Notes: generated by a model from the letters alone, not told the origin. A stretch of 10,376 bases of DNA from Gallibacterium melopsittaci (GCF_042433085.1 NZ_JBHLWA010000047.1:1-10376); one strand, 5' to 3'; shown: positions 1 to 6,789, counted from the first letter of the stretch. Made by a program: numbers and translations.

Positions 1-1
1 A

Positions 2-48
2 AAAAGTAGGCTTAAAGCCTTGTACTATAAGGCTTTAAGCCTACTTTT
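2..48. terminator. Bidirectional intrinsic terminator hairpin downstream of folM
   Basis: Bases 2-21 and 29-48 are perfect reverse complements (20-bp arms) around a 7-base loop at 22-28. The outer ends of the arms are AAAA and TTTT, so either strand ends the hairpin in a U-run (TTTT at 45-48 on plus, TTTTT reading off base 1 on minus). It lies 43 bp past the folM stop and should end folM transcription. It could equally end a plus-strand gene lying left of the window. Each arm is itself nearly palindromic (AGGCTT-A-AAGCCT), so two small hairpins are an alternative fold. Confidence 0.8.
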
Positions 49-91
49 AGCAACAAATTTGTCTATTACACCAATTAATATTATTACATTA

Positions 92-817
92 TTATTTTAA
101 ATGTCTGCCACCCGTCACTTGTAATGTTTCTCCAGTGACATATTCACTGGATAATAGGTAATCAACAGCTTTAATTATTTCAGTATAACCTCCTGCTTTT
201 CGCATCACAGATTTTTGGGTAGCTTGTTGGCGATATTCTTCTGCATCATGATCATGAAAAGCAATCAATGCAGGAGCAATACTATTAACTTTAATGAAAG
301 GGGCATATTGTGCAGCAAACGAGAGGGTTAAATTTTCTAATGCCGCTTTACTTGCAGCATAAGCTAAATGTTTTTGACTACCTTTTAGTGCAACAAAGTC
401 AGTCAAATGCAAAATATCGGCAGGACGTTGTGTTTCTTGAACATAAGTCTTTAACAAGTCAACTAAATGGCGATTTAGTAGATAAGGTAGTTCCGCGTGA
501 ATATTAAACATTTTTTGGAAGAGTTGATGATCTTGTTGCAAGCTATTATTTTGTTGTTCAGCTTGCCAATCAGAAGCATTATGGATAATCGCACGAAGTG
601 ATTGACACTGTGATTTCACTTGCTGGATAAAGGATTCAATACCATCGAGAGTAGAGAAATCAGCATGAATTTTGACGACATTAGCAGGGAGTTGATCTAA
701 TTCAGAATAATATTGACGATAAGAGATAAGTAAATTCTCACCACGCATTGCTAATGTTTGCGCAAGTGCTAATCCAATTCTACGCCCTGCACCAGTAATA
801 ATAATCGTATTCTTCAT
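92..817 (-). CDS. folM: Dihydromonapterin reductase FolM (SDR family, alternative dihydrofolate reductase)
   Basis: This 241-residue cytoplasmic protein is an NADPH-dependent short-chain dehydrogenase/reductase. E. coli FolM (240 residues) reduces dihydromonapterin to tetrahydromonapterin and weakly reduces dihydrofolate. Visible signatures are the Rossmann motif TGAGRRIG at residues 8-15, ADFS at 52-55, HNAS at 79-82, and the catalytic YxxxK as Y153 and K157 in YAASKAAL. The C-terminus GGRHLK matches FolM closely. The usual SDR catalytic serine position is occupied by T139 in LTD, as I recall for E. coli FolM. The ATG at 815-817 opens directly into the conserved N-terminal strand, although the Shine-Dalgarno is weak (GAG). 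It is transcribed alone, divergently from topA, and ends before the hairpin at 2-48. No other pterin gene is in the window. A PTR1-like pteridine reductase activity is the main alternative. I am confident of the family and fairly confident of the symbol. Confidence 0.87.
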   Translation of the reverse strand: MKNTIIITGAGRRIGLALAQTLAMRGENLLISYRQYYSELDQLPANVVKIHADFSTLDGIESFIQQVKSQCQSLRAIIHNASDWQAEQQNNSLQQDHQLFQKMFNIHAELPYLLNRHLVDLLKTYVQETQRPADILHLTDFVALKGSQKHLAYAASKAALENLTLSFAAQYAPFIKVNSIAPALIAFHDHDAEEYRQQATQKSVMRKAGGYTEIIKAVDYLLSSEYVTGETLQVTGGRHLK

Positions 818-1091
818 GATAAAATCTCATTGTCTATGATTGATTGCGACATTATCCTAGCAGAAATTCCTATTTTTTGTTGAATTGCTGTGTAACTTTC
901 ATCATTTTGTTTTTCTTCATCTTGTTATCTTGGATATTTGCTGTTATTGTTGCGAACTAAAATTTTCCTTTGAACTTCATCTCAACATTTATCACATACA
1001 TAATTTGATAGAACATCTTGTGATTTATCAGCGAGATGGGGCTAAAAGTATTGATGTTTTTATATTATAGAAGAGCAAATCAGGTTTAATT
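818..1091. other. Divergent folM-topA intergenic region
   Basis: These 274 bp separate two genes that read away from each other, so both promoters should lie here. A weak folM promoter candidate is listed separately. For topA the best visible element is a TATATTAT stretch at 1061-1068, about 25 bases before the ATG, with no convincing -35 box. AGG at 1082-1084 is the likely ribosome-binding site, seven bases before the topA ATG. A TTG-initiated open frame at 885-1070 has no such site and no recognisable product. I see no RNA gene, repeat or strong operator. Confidence 0.5.
854..883 (-). promoter_or_regulatory. Candidate sigma70-type promoter for folM
   Basis: Reading the minus strand, TCAACA (complement of 878-883) lies 18 bp upstream of TAGGAT (complement of 854-859). 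Each box matches its consensus at about four of six positions. The predicted transcript would start some 30 bases before the folM ATG. This is a weak pattern match in AT-rich DNA, and no operator is visible. Confidence 0.3.
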
Positions 1092-3698
1092 ATGGGTAAG
1101 TCATTAGTTATTGTTGAATCACCAGCAAAAGCCAAGACCATCAATAAATATTTAGGTAATGATTATATCGTTAAGTCTAGTGTGGGACATATTCGCGATT
1201 TACCAACCTCTGGCAGTGCCACTGGTGAAAAGGCAAAAGCAATTTCAACAAAAGGACTAAGTGCAGAAGAGAAGGCAAAAATCAAACAGAAAAAAGAGCA
1301 TAATGCCTTAGTCAAACGAATGGGGGTCGATCCTTATAATAATTGGCAGGCTAACTATCAAATTTTGCCAGATAAAGAAAAAGTGGTTGCTGATCTCAAA
1401 TCGTTAGCGAAAAAATCCGATCATATTTACCTTGCGACCGACTTGGATAGAGAAGGAGAAGCGATTGCATGGCATTTACGAGAAGTGATTGGTGGTGAAG
1501 ATGAGCGTTTTAGTCGCGTCGTGTTTAATGAGATTACGAAAAATGCGATCACTCAAGCATTTAGTAAACCAGAACAATTAAATATGGATCGAGTCAATGC
1601 ACAACAAACTCGTCGCTTTTTAGATCGAGTTGTTGGGTTTATGGTGTCTCCATTATTATGGAAAAAAGTTGCTCGCGGATTATCTGCTGGACGAGTGCAA
1701 TCTGTTGCAGTAAAACTTTTGGTTGAGCGTGAGCGTGAAATTAAAGCTTTCCAACCTGAAGAGTATTGGGAAATTGAGGTAGATACACAAAATACGGCAC
1801 AACAACCTTTACCGTTTGAGGTTACACATTATCAAGGTAAGGCGTTACAAATTGCAAATGAACAAGCAGCAAAACAAGCAGTAGCCGAATTAGAAAAAGC
1901 ACATTACGTTGTCACGGAAGTTGAAACTAAGCCAACCCAATCCAAAGCAAAAGCACCTTTTATTACCTCTACACTTCAACAAACTGCAAGTACCCGTTTA
2001 GGTTTTGGTGTGAAAAAGACGATGCTATTAGCACAGCGTCTTTATGAAGCAGGTTATATTACCTATATGCGTACCGATTCAACGAATTTGAGTCAAGAGG
2101 CGTTAGCAATGGTACGCAACTATATTTCTACGAATTTTAGTGCAGCCTATTTGCCAGAAAAACCAAACTTTTATTCAAGTAAAGAGAATGCACAAGAAGC
2201 TCACGAGGCGATTCGTCCATCAGACATCAATTTAAAAGCGGATGATTTGCAAGGAATGGAAAAAGACGCTATTCGCTTATATGATTTAATTTGGCGTCAA
2301 TTCTTAGCGTGTCAAATGACGGCAGCGAATTATGATTCAACAACATTAACTGCGATTGCAGCGGACTATACGTTAAAAGTAAAAGGACGTGTATTACGCT
2401 TTGATGGTTGGACGAAAGTATTGCCACCAATGAGTAAAAGTGCGGAAGATCGTGTGTTACCTGAAGTCAAACAGGGGGAAACATTACATCTTGTTGCAGT
2501 AAATCCAAGTCAACACTTTACTAAACCACCTGCACGTTATACTGAAGCGGCTTTGGTAAAAGAGTTAGAAAAACGAGGAATTGGTCGTCCATCAACGTAT
2601 GCTTCAATTATTTCGACTATTCAGGAACGTGGTTATGTGCGTACGGAAAATCGCCGTTTTTATGCAGAAAAAATGGGTGAAATTGTAACTGATCGCCTCA
2701 ATGAATCGTTTGCAGATTTAATGAATTATGACTTTACCGCCAATATGGAAGATGTATTAGACCAAATTGCTGAAGGTAAAGCAGATTGGAAACAACAGTT
2801 AAATCAATTCTTTAAGGATTTTTCTACTCAACTTTCTCAAGCTGAATTAGATGAGCTTGAGGGTGGAATGAAGTTAAATCACTTAGTAGAAACCAATATT
2901 CCATGCCCGACTTGTGGTCGACCAATGGCAATTCGTACTGCAAGTACAGGTGTATTCTTAGGCTGTACAGGATATGCACTACCGCCAAAAGAGCGTTGTA
3001 AAACCACGATTAACTTAATTCCTGAAGCCGAATTATTAAATGTTTTAGATGATAATTCCGAAACTAAGGCATTAATGGATCGTAAGCGTTGTCCAAAATG
3101 TGGTACTGCCATGGATAGTTATTTAATTGATGCGCATCGTAAATTACATGTATGTGGGAACAATCCAAATTGTGATGGCTATGTGGTCGAAGAAGGTCAA
3201 TTTAAGATTAAAGGTTATGATGGCCCAGTCGTAGAATGCGATAAGTGTGGTGCTGATATGCATCTTAAATTGGGGCGTTTTGGGAAGTATATGGCGTGTA
3301 CACAATGTGATAATACCCGTAAAATTTTGAAAAATGGGGAAGTTGCACCACCAAAAGAAGATCCAATTCATTTCCCAGAATTAAAATGTGAAAATTCTGA
3401 GGCTTATTTTGTGTTGCGTGATGGTGCAAGTGGTGTGTTTATGTCGGCACATAATTTTCCAAAATCACGTGAAACTCGTCCTGCAAAAGTGGCAGAATTA
3501 GCACAATATCGGGAACGTTTGCCAGAGAAGTTACAGTATTTAGCGGATGCACCGCAACAAGATCCTGAAGGTAATCCAGCTGTGATTCGCTTTAGTCGTA
3601 AAGAAAAACGCCAATATGTGAATTCTGAAAAAGATGGCAAAGCAACAAAATGGATTGTGGATTATATTGATGGAAAATGGATCGAGCGCAAAAAATAG
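1092..3698 (+). CDS. topA: DNA topoisomerase I (type IA, omega protein)
   Basis: This enzyme relaxes negative supercoils behind RNA polymerase by passing one strand through a transient single-strand break. The 868 residues match the length of gammaproteobacterial TopA. The N-terminal Toprim domain shows E9 in VIVESPAKAKTI and the metal-binding acidic motif D117-L-D119-R-E121. The active-site tyrosine is Y325 in GYITYMRTDS, followed by R327. Other conserved blocks include GLSAGRVQS (196-204), HEAIRPSD (371-378) and KRGIGRPSTYASI (494-506). Three C-terminal four-cysteine zinc modules follow: C605/C608/C625/C636, C667/C670/C688/C694 and C716/C719/C736/C739. A basic tail (about residues 765-868) completes the DNA- and polymerase-binding region. 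The ATG at 1092 gives the canonical N-terminus, with AGG seven bases upstream. It appears monocistronic: a stem-loop follows, then a fresh promoter for the moa operon. All key residues are intact. Confidence 0.98.
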   Translation: MGKSLVIVESPAKAKTINKYLGNDYIVKSSVGHIRDLPTSGSATGEKAKAISTKGLSAEEKAKIKQKKEHNALVKRMGVDPYNNWQANYQILPDKEKVVADLKSLAKKSDHIYLATDLDREGEAIAWHLREVIGGEDERFSRVVFNEITKNAITQAFSKPEQLNMDRVNAQQTRRFLDRVVGFMVSPLLWKKVARGLSAGRVQSVAVKLLVEREREIKAFQPEEYWEIEVDTQNTAQQPLPFEVTHYQGKALQIANEQAAKQAVAELEKAHYVVTEVETKPTQSKAKAPFITSTLQQTASTRLGFGVKKTMLLAQRLYEAGYITYMRTDSTNLSQEALAMVRNYISTNFSAAYLPEKPNFYSSKENAQEAHEAIRPSDINLKADDLQGMEKDAIRLYDLIWRQFLACQMTAANYDSTTLTAIAADYTLKVKGRVLRFDGWTKVLPPMSKSAEDRVLPEVKQGETLHLVAVNPSQHFTKPPARYTEAALVKELEKRGIGRPSTYASIISTIQERGYVRTENRRFYAEKMGEIVTDRLNESFADLMNYDFTANMEDVLDQIAEGKADWKQQLNQFFKDFSTQLSQAELDELEGGMKLNHLVETNIPCPTCGRPMAIRTASTGVFLGCTGYALPPKERCKTTINLIPEAELLNVLDDNSETKALMDRKRCPKCGTAMDSYLIDAHRKLHVCGNNPNCDGYVVEEGQFKIKGYDGPVVECDKCGADMHLKLGRFGKYMACTQCDNTRKILKNGEVAPPKEDPIHFPELKCENSEAYFVLRDGASGVFMSAHNFPKSRETRPAKVAELAQYRERLPEKLQYLADAPQQDPEGNPAVIRFSRKEKRQYVNSEKDGKATKWIVDYIDGKWIERKK

Positions 3699-3701
3699 AT
3701 G

Positions 3702-3733
3702 AATAACCTATTGGATAACATCAATAGGTTATT
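3702..3733 (+). terminator. Stem-loop after topA, possible weak terminator
   Basis: Perfect 12-bp arms, AATAACCTATTG at 3702-3713 and its complement at 3722-3733, surround an 8-base loop only three bases past the topA stop. No U-run follows on either strand, so it is not a canonical intrinsic terminator. It could stabilise the topA mRNA 3' end or act as a weak terminator. Its right arm overlaps the -35 box of the moa promoter by two bases. Confidence 0.5.
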
Positions 3734-3760
3734 GCAACTCGTTTGTTGAAATTCTACAAT
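3732..3760 (+). promoter_or_regulatory. Sigma70-type promoter of the moa operon
   Basis: TTGCAA at 3732-3737 and TACAAT at 3755-3760 are separated by exactly 17 bp, a good sigma70 arrangement with only a few deviations from consensus. A transcript would start near 3767, just before the Moco riboswitch, so the aptamer would lie wholly within the leader. I do not see a clear FNR box (TTGAT-N4-ATCAA). A similar string at 3801-3813 has the wrong spacing. Confidence 0.6.
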
Positions 3761-3779
3761 TTACTTAAATTTTTAGCAT

Positions 3780-3900
3780 ACTCCGAGCTAGTTTACCTAA
3801 GTTGATAAAATCATTCTCAATATGGTGGCTATGCCAAACACATAACAGTGTTTCACGGATAGATTGGAAACGGTCTATCCCCTCGTATTTAGAAAGGTGT
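3780..3900 (+). ncRNA. Molybdenum cofactor (Moco) riboswitch in the moaA leader
   Basis: This leader matches the Moco RNA motif known upstream of moaA in gammaproteobacteria, which senses molybdenum cofactor and represses the operon. The 3' end, CCCCTCGTATTTAGAAAGG just before the start codon, closely parallels the E. coli moaA leader as I recall it (CCCGUAUCUGGAAAGGUG). Visible helices are GGATAGA/TCTATCC (3857-3863 with 3874-3880, extended by two U-G pairs around the loop GGAAAC) and AAACAC/GTGTTT (3836-3841 with 3848-3853). TGGC/GCCA lies around 3826-3835. A short outer pairing, ACCT (3795-3798) with AGGT (3895-3898), would sequester the moaA Shine-Dalgarno, giving translational control. 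Pairings were drawn by eye without energy calculation. Confidence 0.83.
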
Positions 3901-3902
3901 TT

Positions 3903-4916
3903 ATGCAATCATATAGCCAAATCATATCTTCAGAAGATCGATTAATTGATAACTTTAATCGGCAATATTTTTATCTTCGTCTTTCCATTACAGATGTCTG
4001 TAATTTCAAATGTAATTACTGTTTACCAAATGGGTATCAGCCACCAAGTGATAAACGGATATTTTTAAGTGTCGTGGAGATAGAACGTTTAGTGCGTGCA
4101 TTTGCTCAACTAGGCACAGAAAAAGTGCGTATTACAGGTGGTGAGCCAACTTTACGAAAAGATTTCTTATCAATTGTTGAAGCAATTCGTAAGCAGCATG
4201 AAATTAAAAAGATCGCATTAACGACCAATGGTTATCGTATGGCAAAAGACGTAGCGGATTGGAAAGCTGCTGGTGTTGATTCGATAAATGTTAGTGTAGA
4301 TAGTTTAGATCCTCGCTTATTTCAGTTAATTACAGGTGAAAATAAATTGGCTGAAATTCTACAAGGTATTGAACGTGCGTTTGCAGTGGGATATGACAAA
4401 GTTAAAGTCAATGCCGTTTTAATGAAAAATCTAAATACACAAGGCTTTGAAACCTTTCTGCACTGGATCAAAGATCAACCAATTCAAATGCGTTTTATTG
4501 AGTTGATGCAAACAGGAGAAATGGATAGCTTCTTTCATCAACACCATCTATCCGGTATGGTATTGAAACAACGTTTATTGGAATCTGGTTGGCAGTTACA
4601 AGTTAAACATCATACTGATGGTCCTGCACAAGTCTTTAAACATCCAGAATATGTCGGTGAAATAGGCTTGATTATGCCGTATGAAAAGGATTTTTGTGCA
4701 AGCTGCAATCGACTTCGTGTGTCGGCCCAAGGAAAATTACATCTCTGTTTATTTGGCGAAGCAGGAATCGATATTCGTCAATGGTTACAAGACGACAATC
4801 AACAATTTGAATTACAACAACAGCTAATCGAAGCATTACAAGGAAAACGTGAACATCATTTTCTTCATCAAGGAGATAGTGGCGTGCGTAATCACCTTGC
4901 TTCTATTGGCGGTTAA
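3903..4916 (+). CDS. moaA: GTP 3',8-cyclase MoaA (radical SAM enzyme)
   Basis: MoaA is a radical SAM enzyme that cyclises GTP to 3',8-cyclo-7,8-dihydro-GTP, the first step of molybdenum cofactor synthesis. The SAM-binding [4Fe-4S] cluster ligands are C33, C37 and C40 in CNFKCNYC. ITGGEP (77-82) is the SAM-binding GGEP motif. The second, GTP-binding cluster uses C265, C268 and C282. The C-terminal Gly-Gly (336-337), needed for catalysis in the family, is present. I place the start at ATG 3903, giving 337 residues, the usual family length, with AAAGG at 3893-3897 as Shine-Dalgarno. The frame is open further upstream to an ATG at 3862-3866, but that lies inside a riboswitch helix and has no ribosome-binding site. 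It is the first gene of moaACDE, 17 bp before moaC, and is probably controlled by the Moco riboswitch. Confidence 0.97.
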   Translation: MQSYSQIISSEDRLIDNFNRQYFYLRLSITDVCNFKCNYCLPNGYQPPSDKRIFLSVVEIERLVRAFAQLGTEKVRITGGEPTLRKDFLSIVEAIRKQHEIKKIALTTNGYRMAKDVADWKAAGVDSINVSVDSLDPRLFQLITGENKLAEILQGIERAFAVGYDKVKVNAVLMKNLNTQGFETFLHWIKDQPIQMRFIELMQTGEMDSFFHQHHLSGMVLKQRLLESGWQLQVKHHTDGPAQVFKHPEYVGEIGLIMPYEKDFCASCNRLRVSAQGKLHLCLFGEAGIDIRQWLQDDNQQFELQQQLIEALQGKREHHFLHQGDSGVRNHLASIGG

Positions 4917-4933
4917 TCAATAACGGAATTATT

Positions 4934-5410
4934 ATGAATCAATTTACGCATATCAATCATTCTGGCGAAGCCAATATGGTCGATGTTTCAGCAAAAGCCG
5001 ATACCGTACGCGAAGCGAGAGCCGAAGCGTATGTGTTAATGTCAGCAGAAACATTGGCGATGATTATTGATGGGAAACATCATAAAGGTGATGTGTTTGC
5101 TACTGCACGTATTGCCGGTATTCAAGCCGCTAAACGAACTTGGGAGTTAATCCCACTTTGTCATCCCCTCTTATTAAGTAAAGTTGAAGTATCATTAACT
5201 GCAGAACCTGAACATAACCGCATTAGAATTGAAAGTTATTGCAAATTAACCGCTAAAACAGGCGTAGAGATGGAAGCATTAACTGCTGCTTCTGTGGCAG
5301 CTTTAACAATTTATGATATGTGTAAAGCAGTACAAAAAGATATGCGGATTGAAGGAATTCGCCTATTAGAAAAATTAGGCGGTAAGTCAGGACATTTTAA
5401 GGCAGAATAG
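4934..5410 (+). CDS. moaC: Cyclic pyranopterin monophosphate synthase MoaC
   Basis: MoaC converts the MoaA product, 3',8-cyclo-7,8-dihydro-GTP, to cyclic pyranopterin monophosphate, working as a hexamer in the cytoplasm. The 158 residues cover the whole family. Signatures are MVDVSAKADTVREARA (15-30), KGDVFATARIAGIQAAKRT (51-69), the PLCHPL motif (74-79) and EMEALTAASVAALTIYDMCK (112-131). Family catalytic residues are visible as K51, H77, D128 and K131, the same numbering as in E. coli. The terminal KLGGKSG block (147-153) is also present. The ATG at 4934 follows a modest ACGGAA Shine-Dalgarno. It lies 17 bp after moaA and 2 bp before moaD, so it is cotranscribed. No moaB separates it from moaA, unlike in E. 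coli. Confidence 0.98.
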   Translation: MNQFTHINHSGEANMVDVSAKADTVREARAEAYVLMSAETLAMIIDGKHHKGDVFATARIAGIQAAKRTWELIPLCHPLLLSKVEVSLTAEPEHNRIRIESYCKLTAKTGVEMEALTAASVAALTIYDMCKAVQKDMRIEGIRLLEKLGGKSGHFKAE

Positions 5411-5412
5411 TC

Positions 5413-5658
5413 ATGATTAAAGTTGTATTTTTTGCACAAACTCGAGAGTTAATTGGTGAAGCAGAACTGACTGTGGCTGCTGAATATCAAGATGTTGAAG
5501 CATTACGTCAAGCCTTAAGTCAACGAGGCGATCGCTGGGAATTAGCATTAAATTCAGGACGTATTCTCGCTGCGGTCAATCAAAATTTGGTGCCGCTATC
5601 TTCGCCTTTAAAATCAGGTGATGAGGTCGCATTTTTTCCACCTGTTACAGGAGGTTGA
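5413..5658 (+). CDS. moaD: Molybdopterin synthase sulfur carrier subunit MoaD
   Basis: MoaD is the small ubiquitin-like subunit of molybdopterin synthase. Its C-terminal glycine is adenylated by MoeB and converted to a thiocarboxylate that donates sulfur to cyclic pyranopterin monophosphate. The 81-residue length is typical. The fold begins with the beta strand IKVVFFAQTREL (2-13). The C-terminus is FFPPVTGG, with the essential Gly-Gly at 80-81. Its ATG lies two bases after the moaC stop, with AAGG at 5399-5402 as a distant ribosome-binding site, so translational coupling with moaC is likely. The two terminal glycine codons, GGA GGT, also form the Shine-Dalgarno of moaE. moeB is not in the window. 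Confidence 0.96.
   Translation: MIKVVFFAQTRELIGEAELTVAAEYQDVEALRQALSQRGDRWELALNSGRILAAVNQNLVPLSSPLKSGDEVAFFPPVTGG
5650..5655 (+). promoter_or_regulatory. Shine-Dalgarno of moaE inside the Gly-Gly codons of moaD
   Basis: GGAGGT is a near-perfect Shine-Dalgarno, four bases before the GTG at 5660-5662. It is read in the moaD frame as the essential terminal Gly-Gly. It supports GTG 5660 as the moaE start over GTG 5618 and ATG 5621, which lie deep inside moaD without such a site. Confidence 0.8.
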
Positions 5659-5659
5659 T

Positions 5660-6127
5660 GTGACTGATATTCAAATTCACGTCCAATCTGAACCTTTTGA
5701 TCAAAATAAAATTTATCAATGGACAGCAGCATTGCCTGAAACAGGGGCAACAGTGTTGTTTATTGGTAAAGTGCGAGATATGAATTTAGGCGATTCCGTG
5801 TCGGGATTATATCTAGAGCATTATCCAGCAATGACTAAAAAGGCATTACGAGAAATTGCAGATCAAGCTGCAGCTCGTTGGCAATTACAACGTATTTATA
5901 TTGTCCATCGAGTTGGTCAACTTTATACTGGTGATGAAATCGTTGCCGTGGCGGTGAGTTCGGCTCATCGTGGGAGTGCTTATCAAGCAAATGAATTTAT
6001 TATGGATTTTTTAAAAACGAAAGCACCTTTTTGGAAAAAAGAAACCACTCAACAAGGTGATCGTTGGTTAGAAAGTCGAGCGAGCGATGATGATGCCGCC
6101 GAACGTTGGCAGCATGATAAAAAATAA
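5660..6127 (+). CDS. moaE: Molybdopterin synthase catalytic subunit MoaE
   Basis: MoaE is the large subunit of the MoaD2-MoaE2 molybdopterin synthase. It transfers two sulfurs from MoaD thiocarboxylate to cyclic pyranopterin monophosphate, forming the dithiolene. From GTG 5660 it has 155 residues, close to the 150 of E. coli MoaE. Family blocks are GKVRD (36-40), LEHYPAMTKKAL (52-63), VAVSSAHRGSA (97-107) and FIMDFLKTKAPFWKKE (113-128). The active-site lysines are K119 and K126, as in E. coli. The start is chosen because (M)TDIQI matches orthologue N-termini and a GGAGGT lies just upstream. Longer readings run inside moaD. It is the last gene of the operon, one base after the moaD stop. No clear terminator precedes the convergent yfbV, whose stop is only 21 bp away. 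Confidence 0.96.
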   Translation: MTDIQIHVQSEPFDQNKIYQWTAALPETGATVLFIGKVRDMNLGDSVSGLYLEHYPAMTKKALREIADQAAARWQLQRIYIVHRVGQLYTGDEIVAVAVSSAHRGSAYQANEFIMDFLKTKAPFWKKETTQQGDRWLESRASDDDAAERWQHDKK

Positions 6128-6148
6128 CATTTTCTCCCAATCAATTTG

Positions 6149-6595
6149 TTAAATTTCCTCCCAGAAAGACGCATCTAAGCGTTTTTCTGCTTTTTGTAAC
6201 AACAAAACTAAATCATTGAAGGTTGGCCTATCCGACATAGGCAATAATGCTTCGTGGAGCAGGACTTGATGATAAATTTTTTCATACCAATGCAATGTTG
6301 CTGTGCTTAACACTTTCCGTGAACGTTTACCTAACCAGTAAAATCCTTGTAGTGGCAGTGAAATAATAAATAACGTTGTAATTAAGGTACTAGCAATACT
6401 CCCAATAGAATATCCCAGCACAAAATATTGCCATCCCAAAGTAAAAAGCAATAAAGGCATTAATAACTGTTGCGAGAAATAAGTTGCTTTAATGATACGT
6501 GGCTCAGGAAAAATCATATTCAATTTTTTTATCCCAGAAATCTTTTTCCAAGCATTGGCATAATTTATGCCCTGACGAATAGTTTTAAATAGCAT
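6149..6595 (-). CDS. yfbV: UPF0208 membrane protein YfbV
   Basis: This 148-residue inner-membrane protein belongs to the UPF0208/YfbV family, next to ackA in enterobacteria as well. In E. coli, YfbV has been linked to keeping the Ter macrodomain of the chromosome insulated. Its biochemical role is not established. Two hydrophobic segments are visible at about residues 42-62 and 66-86. The family signature is QGFYWLGKRS (83-92), directly after the second helix. The N-terminal ~35 and C-terminal ~60 residues are soluble and charged. The ATG at 6593-6595 has no good Shine-Dalgarno, but gives a length close to E. coli YfbV (151 residues). It is convergent with moaE and divergent from ackA. This gene order (yfbV, ackA, pta) is conserved and supports the assignment. 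Confidence 0.93.
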   Translation of the reverse strand: MLFKTIRQGINYANAWKKISGIKKLNMIFPEPRIIKATYFSQQLLMPLLLFTLGWQYFVLGYSIGSIASTLITTLFIISLPLQGFYWLGKRSRKVLSTATLHWYEKIYHQVLLHEALLPMSDRPTFNDLVLLLQKAEKRLDASFWEEI

Positions 6596-6789
6596 ATGGT
6601 TTCGTGAAATTGTTTAAATTAAAGGTACTAAATTACACTTTTTTTATAAAAATTAAAAATTTTTTGATTTTTGCTAAGTCTGGAAATTTATTTTTTTGTC
6701 ATAACAGTGTATCCTATCCGCCAATTAAAACGGGCCCTTGTTTAAGCAAAACAGGTTACTATTCATTCAACAAGAGATAGGTTATTTCA
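6596..6789. promoter_or_regulatory. Divergent yfbV-ackA promoter region and ackA leader
   Basis: These 194 bp must carry promoters for both genes. The left part (about 6610-6700) is very AT-rich with long A and T runs. For ackA the candidates are weak: TTGATT (6664-6669) with TTTATT (6687-6692), or a TACTAT box at 6757-6762 without a good -35. A GGGCCC palindrome sits at 6732-6737. A small imperfect hairpin lies at 6736-6755 (CCT-GTTT against AAAC-AGG with one bulged T). GAGATAGG at 6774-6781 is the ackA ribosome-binding site, eight bases before the ATG. I found no convincing FNR or ArcA site by eye. Confidence 0.4.

Noticed and set aside
885..1070. 61-codon open frame with a TTG start in the folM-topA spacer
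   Set aside because: No Shine-Dalgarno, no recognisable domain, cysteine/histidine/isoleucine-rich composition typical of translated AT-rich spacer, and it sits where the promoters must be.
2879..3640. Minus-strand open frames across the 3' half of topA
   Set aside because: They are reverse-strand shadows of a fully conserved topA coding region and have no domain of their own.
3801..3815. FNR-like site TTGATAAAATCATT upstream of moaA
   Set aside because: The half-site spacing is wrong and the second half is poor. It lies inside the riboswitch, downstream of the promoter.
3864..3902. N-terminal extension of moaA (13 extra residues)
   Set aside because: It lies inside the riboswitch helix, has no ribosome-binding site, and would make MoaA longer than the usual ~337 residues. 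ATG 3903 has a good Shine-Dalgarno.
5618..5659. N-terminal extension of moaE (14 extra residues)
   Set aside because: It is entirely inside moaD with no ribosome-binding site, while GTG 5660 has GGAGGT and the family-typical N-terminus.
6611..6628. ArcA-like box upstream of ackA
   Set aside because: The match to GTTAATTAAATGTTA is poor once aligned, and the surrounding DNA is simply AT-rich.
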